In this document: one piece after another, positions 1 through 5,179 of the stretch | How positions within the stretch are numbered: the stretch's first letter is position 1 | How the letters are laid out: each line of letters begins with the position of its first letter | From: Sphingobium sp. | Lineage (GTDB): Bacteria; Pseudomonadota; Alphaproteobacteria; Sphingomonadales; Sphingomonadaceae | Reading direction: 5' to 3' | DNA: 5,179 nucleotides | NCBI GenBank assembly: GCA_020051025.1 | Contig: JAGVJS010000357.1 | Location: 1-5,179, forward strand | Notes under the pieces: model-generated | What the model was told of the DNA's origin: nothing | The model's input: the letters and a program-made list of their open reading frames with translations, nothing else | Database searches by the model: none | Program-made: the position numbers and the translations under genes

Positions 1-627
1 AACGCCGCCGACCAGGATCGGGGCGGACAGATCGGTGATGCCGGTCAGCATCGGGCTGGGGGCAAAGGCGCCGCCCGCCGCGACGGTGGCATCCAGCCGT
101 TCGGTCAGTTCCGCCTCATCCAGCGTGTCACCGGTGGCGCGGATGTCGTCCAGCATCGCCGCCCGTGCGTCGGACGACTGGAAGGCGAGGAGGATGCGGC
201 CGGAATTGGAGCGATGGAGCGGCCGACGGTAGCCTACGCGCACGGCAAAGCCCGAAAGGCCTGGCGCTTCGATCGCGATGATCACCACCATCTCCGCGCC
301 GGACGCGACCGCCAGATGACAGCTCTGCCCCGCCCGGCGTGCCAGATCCTGCATCACTGGCAGCGCGGTGGAGGCCAGGTCGCGGATTGGTGGCTGGCTC
401 ATCCCCAGCGCGAAGAGCCGGTTCGTCAGCCGATAGCCTTCTTCGGCGCGGGCGATATAGCCATGCTCTTCCAGCACCTGGAGCATGCGGAAGATTTCGC
501 TCACCGACCGTCCAAGCGCGCTCGATATGTCGGACATGATCAGCGGATCGCTGGCGCCAGCCAGAAGTTCCAATATTTCCAGCCCTTTGGTCAGGGCGGG
601 CGCCTGATAGCGCGCCTTGCCAGTCAT
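1..627 (-). CDS. IclR-family transcriptional regulator, C-terminus cut by window edge
   Basis: Reading the minus strand from the ATG at 627-625 gives 209 uninterrupted codons running off the left edge. Residues about 10-70 form the winged helix-turn-helix typical of IclR proteins: 'ALTKGLEILELLA', then a recognition-helix region 'LGRSVSEIFRMLQVLEEHGYI', then the wing 'GYRLTNRLFALG'. The effector-binding domain follows, with 'LARRAGQSCHLAV' (95-107) and the family hallmark 'PLHRSNSGRILLAF' (136-149). IclR proteins are usually about 250-260 residues, so roughly 40-50 residues are missing here. The start is supported by a purine-rich Shine-Dalgarno sequence (AGGGGG on the minus strand, 639-634) six bases upstream. 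IclR regulators are dimeric and often respond to sugar acids or aromatic-acid intermediates. Divergent placement from the receptor gene suggests it controls the receptor-permease-reductase genes and possibly itself. Its ligand cannot be read from the sequence; an intermediate of fucose breakdown is an inference. Confidence 0.95.
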   Translation of the reverse strand, partial: MTGKARYQAPALTKGLEILELLAGASDPLIMSDISSALGRSVSEIFRMLQVLEEHGYIARAEEGYRLTNRLFALGMSQPPIRDLASTALPVMQDLARRAGQSCHLAVASGAEMVVIIAIEAPGLSGFAVRVGYRRPLHRSNSGRILLAFQSSDARAAMLDDIRATGDTLDEAELTERLDATVAAGGAFAPSPMLTGITDLSAPILVGGV

Positions 628-689
628 CCGCTTCCCCCTCCCCTTTATCGATGTTCCCATGTGGAGGAGCATCCCGTGCCGGTCGACCC

Positions 690-718
690 TTCTAAGCAAA
701 ATCCACATATGAAATCAA
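690..718 (-). promoter_or_regulatory. Weak candidate promoter for the IclR-family gene
   Basis: On the minus strand a TTGATT box (718-713) is followed 17 bases later by TTAGAA (695-690). The -35 is a fair match to a sigma-70 box, the -10 is poor. It lies about 65-90 bases before the regulator's start codon and overlaps the inverted-repeat cluster, which would suit autoregulation. This is only a pattern match; sphingomonad promoters often deviate from the E. coli consensus. Confidence 0.2.
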
Positions 719-746
719 TTTTTATATTTCATAATTTGAAATGTGG
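703..746. promoter_or_regulatory. Nested inverted repeats in the divergent promoter region, candidate IclR operator
   Basis: An AT-rich island in otherwise GC-rich DNA carries several symmetric elements. CCACAT (703-708) is mirrored by ATGTGG (741-746). TATGAAAT (708-715) is mirrored by ATTTCATA (726-733) with a 10-base spacer. ATTTCATAATTTGAAAT (726-742) is itself a near-perfect 17-base palindrome, with seven of eight pairs matching. The half-site TGAAAT therefore occurs three times (710-715, 726-731 inverted, 737-742). E. coli IclR binds a short palindrome of related form (TGGAAAT/ATTTCCA arms), so this cluster is a plausible site for the divergently encoded regulator. CATAAT (730-735) is a possible plus-strand -10 box inside the cluster, but I see no good -35 at the right distance. 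The repeats are seen directly; the binding role is inferred. Confidence 0.55.
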
Positions 747-811
747 GAGTATTGGGGCCTTGTCTTGTTACCGCTCCCAAACGCGGATCGGGACATGAAA
801 GGGAAATATTT

Positions 812-827
812 CGGCCGTTTGCGGCCG
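812..827 (+). other. Small GC hairpin in the receptor's leader
   Basis: CGGCCG (812-817) and CGGCCG (822-827) flank a TTTG loop. Because each copy is self-complementary, they can form a six-base-pair, all-GC stem. It lies about 50 bases before the receptor's start codon, so it would be in the 5' untranslated region if transcription starts in the AT-rich island. Its function is unknown; it could stabilise the leader or be chance in GC-rich DNA. Confidence 0.25.
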
Positions 828-863
828 CGAATCACGTTAGCGCTCCGGACAGGGGCCAGGGAG

Positions 864-870
864 AGGAAGG
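864..870 (+). promoter_or_regulatory. Ribosome binding site deciding the receptor start
   Basis: AGGAAGG lies five bases before the ATG at 876, in a purine-rich run from 861. The other in-frame ATGs upstream, at 741 and 795, lack a convincing Shine-Dalgarno sequence and would put extra residues before the signal peptide. This site therefore fixes the start at 876. Confidence 0.8.
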
Positions 871-875
871 GTTTC

Positions 876-3668
876 ATGAGCAAAATGATTCACGTGCCGC
901 GTCGCGCCGCGTTGCTGGCCGGTATCTCGATCGCCAGCATCGCGCTGGGCGCTGCTGCCCATGCGCAGGACAATGCCGCGCCACAGGCCGCCGCAGCCGA
1001 TGAAGGCGACATCGTCGTGACCGGCGTGCGCGCCAGCCTGTCGAGTGCGCAGGCGCTCAAGCGCAACAGCGACGTCATCGTCGATTCGATTGTCGCCGAA
1101 GACATCGGCAAGCTGCCCGACCGTAACGTGGCCGAAGCGCTTCAGCGCATCACCGGCATCCAGATCGAGCGTAGCTATGGTGAAGGCAGCGCGGTCGCGA
1201 TCCGCGGCCTCAGCCAGGTCCGCACCGAAATCAACGGCCGCGACGTCTTCACCGCCAATGGCGGACGCACGCTGAGCCTGGAAGATGTGCCGTCCGAACT
1301 GCTCGCCGGCATCGACGTCTACAAAAATCCGTCGGCCGACCTGATCGAAGGCGGCATCGGCGGCCTCATCAACCTGCGCACGCGCAAGCCCTTCGATTTC
1401 GACGGGTTCAAGGCATCGGCCAGCGCCAGCGTCAATTATTACGACCTCTACGGCAAGTCGAAGCCGCAGGCGAACCTGCTGCTGTCGAACCGTTGGGACA
1501 CGGGCATCGGCGAAATCGGCATCCTGGTCGATCTCGCCTATCAAAAGACGGCCTTCCGTCAGGACCAGATCAGCAGCCAGCCTTTCTTCCTGCTCGACCA
1601 GTCGGTCAATGCGCAGGGTCAGCCCAACAATGCGACCGACTATGCCACTGCGCAGGGTCTGGGTCGCCTCGGTAAGCCGACCTATCTGCCACACGGCGTG
1701 GGCATCGGCCAGTATCTGGGCGATCGTCGTCGTATCGGCGCGGACGTCGCAATTCAGTGGAAGCCCAGCGACACGCTGCTCGTCACCGCAGAATATGTGC
1801 GGTCGGACTATAAGTTCCAATATGGCGACTATAGCTTCTTCGCCTATACCGGCACCAATCCGATCACGCCGGATTACACGGCGCCCTTCACCTTCGACGA
1901 TGCCGGCAATTTCCGCAGCGGCACCTTCGCCAATGTGCCGATCGATTCCAACACCAGCCTGGAACGGCGCAAGTCGGTTACCAACGACTTCTCGCTGAAC
2001 CTGAAATGGAACCCGACCAGCAACCTGACCGTCACGGCCGACGGCCAGTTCATTCGCGGCACCACCAGCGGCCAGCGTTCGATCGTCATCCTGCGTTCCA
2101 ACGCCGAACGCCTGCATCAGGTGGTGGGCAATGGCGTGCCGACCATGGAAATTCTGCCAGACAACAACCCGGCCAACGGCAATGGCCTGGTGACGGATGT
2201 CGCTAATTATGCCCCGCTGGGCGGCGGCTATCTGGACCACATCCAACATTCGGTGGGCAAGGAATATGCCGGTCGTCTGGACGCGGAATATCGGTTCGAT
2301 GCGGGTATCCTGCGCTCATTGTCGGCTGGCATCCGCTACACCGACCGCTCAGCCGTGACCGACAGCAGCACCTATGCCTATTATGGCACCAGCGCACTGG
2401 CCAGCGACCTGTATGAAGTGCGCAAGTTCCGTGGCGACCTTTATCGTGGTTTCCAGGGCGTGCCCGAAGGCGCTGTCTTCTTCGACCGTAACCTCGTCCT
2501 TGACTATGACGGCACCCGCCAGGCGCTGGCCCCCTATGTCGATGCGTCACAGCGCGATGCGTTGCTCAACGGCGTCAGCTATGTGCCGAGCGATCGCAAC
2601 ACGCAGGGCGAAAAAACCTACACCGCCTATGGCGTGGCGAAGTTCGACTTTGCAGACGCCGGCTTCCCGCTGGACGGCAATATCGGCGTGCGCGTGATCA
2701 AGACCAAGGTGTCCACCGACGGCTTCAGCGTGCAGACGCCGCAGATTCAGCTGCCCAGCGGCCCTGCCAATGGTCCGATCAGCTATGTGCCGATCAGCGT
2801 CAACAGCAACTACACCAAGGCGCTGCCGAGCATTAACCTGCGCTATCACTTCACCGATCAGCTCCAGTTGCGCCTGGCCGCGTCGAAGGGCCTGACCCGC
2901 CCCGACTTCTCGCAGCTCAATCCGAACATCAACATCGTCGAGTTGAATCCCGGCAGCGGCATCCGTACCTCCAGTTCAGGCAATCCCTATCTGAAGCCAT
3001 TGGAAGCCACGCAGTTCGATGCGTCGCTGGAATGGTATTTCTCGCGCACCGGCTCGCTCTATGCCGCCGGTTTCTACAAGAAGGTGGACGGCTTCATCGC
3101 CAACATCGCGACGGACGAAACCTACGATTTCGGCAATGGTCCCTTCACCGTGTCGGTCAGCCGCCCGCTCAATGGCGACAATGGCAAGATCAAGGGTGTG
3201 GAAGTGGGCGGCAACACCTTCTTCGACTTTCTGCCGGGCCTCTGGTCGGGCTTCGGGGTGCAGGCCAACTTCACCTATGTCGACAGCAAGGCGCCCAGCC
3301 CCGCTGCCACCGACAATGAAGGCAATGCGCTGATCGTGCCGCTCGAAAAGCTGTCGAAATACAGCTACAATCTGATGGGCTTCTACGACAAGGGGCCGAT
3401 TTCTGCTCGCGTTGCCTATAACTGGCGCAGCAAATATGTCGTGACGACACGCGGCAACGGCAGCGGCGAACTGCCGATCTTCAATGCCGCGCGCGGTCAG
3501 GTTGACGCGTCGCTGACCTATACGGTCAATGAGAATTTCGCGTTGACCGTCGATGGCGTGAACCTGACCGATACCGAGAACAGGACTTATTACGGCATCC
3601 CCAGCCGTCCGCAGTCCTCGGTGCTCAACGACCGCCGCGTCAGCATCACCGCTCGTCTGACTTATTGA
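876..3668 (+). CDS. TonB-dependent outer-membrane receptor, carbohydrate-type (TIGR01782-like)
   Basis: This 930-residue protein is an outer-membrane active transporter energised by TonB-ExbB-ExbD. Residues 1-30 are a signal peptide: a basic start (H6, R9, R10), a hydrophobic core at 11-28, and a likely cut after AHA (28-30). A TonB box DIVVTG follows at 45-50. The plug domain spans about 66-175, with 'DIGKLPDRNVAEALQRITGI' (76-95), 'AIRGLSQVRTEINGR' (108-122) and the 'DLIEGGIGGLINLRTRKP' segment (155-172). The rest is a 22-strand-type barrel ending 'VSITARLTY', with the usual terminal aromatic residue. There is no N-terminal STN signalling domain, so sigma/anti-sigma surface signalling is unlikely. 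Plug wording and length match the TonB-Xanth-Caul group (TIGR01782), whose members are often linked to plant or algal sugar uptake. The adjacent FucP permease suggests fucose or fucosylated oligosaccharides as cargo; that is inference. The frame is intact. Confidence 0.95.
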   Translation: MSKMIHVPRRAALLAGISIASIALGAAAHAQDNAAPQAAAADEGDIVVTGVRASLSSAQALKRNSDVIVDSIVAEDIGKLPDRNVAEALQRITGIQIERSYGEGSAVAIRGLSQVRTEINGRDVFTANGGRTLSLEDVPSELLAGIDVYKNPSADLIEGGIGGLINLRTRKPFDFDGFKASASASVNYYDLYGKSKPQANLLLSNRWDTGIGEIGILVDLAYQKTAFRQDQISSQPFFLLDQSVNAQGQPNNATDYATAQGLGRLGKPTYLPHGVGIGQYLGDRRRIGADVAIQWKPSDTLLVTAEYVRSDYKFQYGDYSFFAYTGTNPITPDYTAPFTFDDAGNFRSGTFANVPIDSNTSLERRKSVTNDFSLNLKWNPTSNLTVTADGQFIRGTTSGQRSIVILRSNAERLHQVVGNGVPTMEILPDNNPANGNGLVTDVANYAPLGGGYLDHIQHSVGKEYAGRLDAEYRFDAGILRSLSAGIRYTDRSAVTDSSTYAYYGTSALASDLYEVRKFRGDLYRGFQGVPEGAVFFDRNLVLDYDGTRQALAPYVDASQRDALLNGVSYVPSDRNTQGEKTYTAYGVAKFDFADAGFPLDGNIGVRVIKTKVSTDGFSVQTPQIQLPSGPANGPISYVPISVNSNYTKALPSINLRYHFTDQLQLRLAASKGLTRPDFSQLNPNINIVELNPGSGIRTSSSGNPYLKPLEATQFDASLEWYFSRTGSLYAAGFYKKVDGFIANIATDETYDFGNGPFTVSVSRPLNGDNGKIKGVEVGGNTFFDFLPGLWSGFGVQANFTYVDSKAPSPAATDNEGNALIVPLEKLSKYSYNLMGFYDKGPISARVAYNWRSKYVVTTRGNGSGELPIFNAARGQVDASLTYTVNENFALTVDGVNLTDTENRTYYGIPSRPQSSVLNDRRVSITARLTY

Positions 3669-3678
3669 TCTGGCGTGC

Positions 3679-3695
3679 GGACGTTCCTAGCGTCC
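3679..3695 (+). other. Short hairpin just after the receptor stop codon
   Basis: GGACG (3679-3683) and CGTCC (3691-3695) can pair around a seven-base loop, ten bases after the stop codon. The stem is short and has no following T-run. It may act with the stronger hairpin downstream as a 3'-end stabiliser, or be chance. Confidence 0.3.
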
Positions 3696-3702
3696 CTCCC
3701 CT

Positions 3703-3739
3703 GGCAGACCGGACCCGCAAAGGGCCGGTCTGCCTCTTT
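3703..3739 (+). terminator. Strong hairpin between receptor and permease genes, possible partial terminator
   Basis: GGCAGACCGG (3703-3712) pairs perfectly with CCGGTCTGCC (3725-3734). After one bulged A (3713) the stem continues as CCC (3714-3716) with GGG (3722-3724), closing a GCAAA loop. That makes 13 base pairs in all. It is followed only by TCTTT, a weak T-tract, so termination is probably incomplete. The permease start lies just 22 bases after the T-tract, leaving little room for a separate promoter, so read-through is likely. The structure could set a high receptor to low permease expression ratio or protect the receptor mRNA's 3' end. Confidence 0.6.
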
Positions 3740-3760
3740 GGGAAAAGAGAGGATGGTCTG

Positions 3761-4999
3761 ATGCATAGTCAGAGTAGCGACAGCGAACGGAGCGGGCCTG
3801 AACAGGGCAGCCGGACGGCAATGGTCCTGACCACCGGCCTCTTCTTCCTGTGGGGCGTGGCGAACAATCTGAACGATGTACTGATCGCCCATTTCCGCCA
3901 CGTCTTTTCGCTGACGGATTTTCAGTCGGGCTTGGTCCAGTCGGCCTTCTATCTCGGCTATTTCTGCTTCGCCATTCCGGCCGCGCTGGCCGCGGAGCGG
4001 CTGGGGTATAAAGCAACGGTCATCATGGGGCTATTGCTGTTCGGCGGCGGCGCGCTGCTGTTCCTGCCGGCGTCGGCGCAACTCAGCTACGGCTTCTTCC
4101 TCTTCGCTCTATTCGTGATTGCCAGTGGCCTGGCCTTTCTGGAAACTGCCGCCAATCCGATGGCGGCGGCGATGGGACCGGCGGACACTTCGGCGCAGCG
4201 GCTCAATCTGGCGCAAGCGTTTAATCCACTGGGATCGATCGCCGGCGTAGCGCTGGGCGCTACGCTGATCCTGTCCGATGCGCCGGCGGAGGGCGCTGCT
4301 GGCGCGGCGGCGGTAAGGCTGCCTTATCTCATGATCGCACTGGTTGTATTGGGATGGGCGGCGATTTTGGCTTTCACCCAGTTTCCGCGTTCCGCGACGC
4401 AGGCGGAGGGGGCGGGCGGTCCGGTTTTCGCCGGCTATGGCGCGCTGCTGCGGCGTCCCCGTTATCTGGCGGGTGTTGCCGCGCAATTTTTCTATGTCGG
4501 CGCGCAGGTCGGCATATGGAGCTATCTGATCCGCTATGCCGAAGCCGTGGTGCCGGGCATCGGTGCGCAAAAGGCCGCCTGGCTACTCACTTTGTCGCTG
4601 GCGCTGTTCATGGCCGGCCGCTTCGCCGGGGCGGCTCTGCTGGCCCGGTTCGACGGTGCGCGGTTGATGGCGCTGTTCGCCGGGATCAACATTGCCCTGT
4701 CGCTGCTGGCGACCGGTGGCGGCCTGACAGGCCTCGTCGCGCTGGTCGCGACCAGCTTCTTCATGTCGATCATGTATCCGACTATCTTCGTTCTGTCGCT
4801 GCGCGATCTTGGCCCGTTGACGAAGGCGGGCGCGTCGATGATCGTGATGGCCATCATCGGCGGGGCGGTGCTGACCATGGCGATGGGTCTGTTGTCGGAT
4901 CTTGCCGGCACGATCCGCTGGGCGATGCTGGTGCCGGCGCTTTGCTTTGCGATCGTGGCTGCCTTCGCTCGCGCATCACGATGTAAAGGCGCGGCATGA
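3761..4999 (+). CDS. fucP: FucP-type L-fucose:H+ symporter (major facilitator superfamily)
   Basis: This 412-residue, 12-helix inner-membrane permease closely follows E. coli FucP (438 residues), as compared from memory. Shared stretches are 'GLFFLWGVANNLNDVL' (26-41), 'FLETAANP' (126-133), 'LNLAQAFNPLG' (148-158), 'YVGAQ' (245-249), 'WSYLIRYA' (253-260) and 'YPTIF' (339-343). The two acidic residues known to be essential in E. coli FucP, D46 and E135, correspond to D39 and E128 here. Q152 and N155 correspond to cavity residues Q159 and N162. The main difference is a much shorter, Ala-rich loop at about 172-186 between helices 5 and 6. The ATG at 3761 is chosen because an AGAGAGGA ribosome site (3746-3753) lies seven bases upstream; the longer reading from TTG 3665 would overlap the receptor stop and the hairpins. 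Related family members carry glucose/galactose or N-acetylglucosamine, so the substrate is likely but unproven. It is translationally coupled to the next gene. Confidence 0.9.
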   Translation: MHSQSSDSERSGPEQGSRTAMVLTTGLFFLWGVANNLNDVLIAHFRHVFSLTDFQSGLVQSAFYLGYFCFAIPAALAAERLGYKATVIMGLLLFGGGALLFLPASAQLSYGFFLFALFVIASGLAFLETAANPMAAAMGPADTSAQRLNLAQAFNPLGSIAGVALGATLILSDAPAEGAAGAAAVRLPYLMIALVVLGWAAILAFTQFPRSATQAEGAGGPVFAGYGALLRRPRYLAGVAAQFFYVGAQVGIWSYLIRYAEAVVPGIGAQKAAWLLTLSLALFMAGRFAGAALLARFDGARLMALFAGINIALSLLATGGGLTGLVALVATSFFMSIMYPTIFVLSLRDLGPLTKAGASMIVMAIIGGAVLTMAMGLLSDLAGTIRWAMLVPALCFAIVAAFARASRCKGAA

Positions 5000-5179
5000 C
5001 CGAAGCATTTCCAAGGCTGGGCATGGGCACCGCGCCCATCGGCAATCTCTACCACATCGTGGCAGAGAGCGAAGCGCAGGCGACGCTGGACGCGGCATGG
5101 GACGCGGGCATCCGCTATTATGACACGGCGCCTCATTATGGCTTCGGCCTTGCCGAACGGCGGCTGGGCGCGATGCTGG
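4996..5179 (+). CDS. Aldo/keto reductase, D-threo-aldose 1-dehydrogenase / L-fucose dehydrogenase-like, C-terminus cut by window edge
   Basis: The ATG at 4996 opens a frame that stays open to the right edge (61 codons plus one base). It overlaps the permease stop as ATGA, with a modest TAAAGG ribosome site six bases upstream, so the two genes are probably translationally coupled. 'LGMGTAPIGNLY' (8-19) is the first strand and cofactor-side loop of an aldo/keto reductase barrel. 'AAWDAGIRYYDTAPHYGFGLAE' (33-54) carries the family's catalytic Asp (D43) and Tyr (Y48); the catalytic Lys and His would lie beyond the window. The 'GNLY' and 'DTAPHYG' wording resembles bacterial D-threo-aldose 1-dehydrogenases, which oxidise L-fucose and similar sugars to lactones with NAD(P)+. 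Together with FucP this would be the first step of non-phosphorylating fucose breakdown. Only about a fifth of the protein is visible, so the subfamily is less certain than the fold. Confidence 0.85.
   Translation, partial: MTEAFPRLGMGTAPIGNLYHIVAESEAQATLDAAWDAGIRYYDTAPHYGFGLAERRLGAML

Noticed and set aside
214..798. Plus-strand 194-codon frame opposite the IclR gene.
   Set aside because: It is antisense to a recognisable regulator, extends through the divergent regulatory region and shows no recognisable domain.
741..875. In-frame upstream starts (ATG 741 and 795) that would lengthen the receptor by 45 or 27 residues.
   Set aside because: Neither has a good ribosome site, and both would place non-signal residues before an otherwise typical signal peptide starting at 876. 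ATG 741 also lies inside the repeat cluster.
628..875. Possible riboswitch or small RNA in the divergent intergenic region.
   Set aside because: Apart from the repeat cluster and one small GC hairpin, I see no conserved riboswitch core, no multi-stem architecture and no terminator in this stretch.
837..2249. A 470-codon open frame on the minus strand inside the receptor gene.
   Set aside because: It is antisense to a clearly recognisable receptor. Its translation shows no family I recognise, and long antisense frames are expected from strong G/C third-position bias.
3665..3760. TTG start at 3665 extending the permease by 32 residues.
   Set aside because: It overlaps the receptor stop codon and translates through both hairpins. 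ATG 3761 has a good ribosome site and gives an N-terminus close to E. coli FucP.
4534..5136. Minus-strand 200-codon frame across the permease-reductase junction.
   Set aside because: It overlaps two recognisable plus-strand genes and its translation looks like a compositional shadow.

Overview
The window looks like chromosomal DNA from a GC-rich alphaproteobacterium. A sphingomonad (Sphingobium, Novosphingobium or Sphingomonas type) is the best guess. The pointers are a large carbohydrate-type TonB-dependent receptor of the kind expanded in sphingomonads, Caulobacter and Xanthomonas, the 'DIVVTG' TonB box after an Ala/Gln-rich mature N-terminus, and the strong G/C third-position bias. The genus is an inference from style, not from a marker gene.

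Layout: positions 1-627 (minus strand) hold most of an IclR-family transcriptional regulator whose C-terminus lies beyond the left edge. A 248-bp divergent intergenic region follows (628-875). It contains an unusually AT-rich island (about 698-745) with several nested inverted repeats that look like a regulator binding region. Next on the plus strand are a 930-residue TonB-dependent outer-membrane receptor (876-3668), a 92-bp gap with two hairpins, a 412-residue FucP-type sugar:H+ symporter (3761-4999) and, overlapping it by four bases (ATGA), the first 61 codons of an aldo/keto reductase resembling D-threo-aldose 1-dehydrogenase / L-fucose dehydrogenase (4996 to the right edge).

Taken together this reads as the start of an L-fucose (or related 6-deoxy/threo-aldose sugar) uptake and oxidation locus. 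The receptor would bring the sugar or a fucosylated oligosaccharide across the outer membrane, and FucP would carry the monosaccharide across the inner membrane. The aldo/keto reductase would oxidise it at C1 to the lactone, the first step of the non-phosphorylating fucose pathway, and the divergent IclR regulator would control expression. The FucP assignment is strong. The receptor's substrate, the reductase's specificity and the regulator's ligand are inferences from context.

I found no mobile element, CRISPR array, RNA gene or clear pseudogene. The window is mostly a conventional catabolic locus. Its most interesting parts are the repeat cluster in the divergent promoter region and the hairpins between the receptor and the permease.
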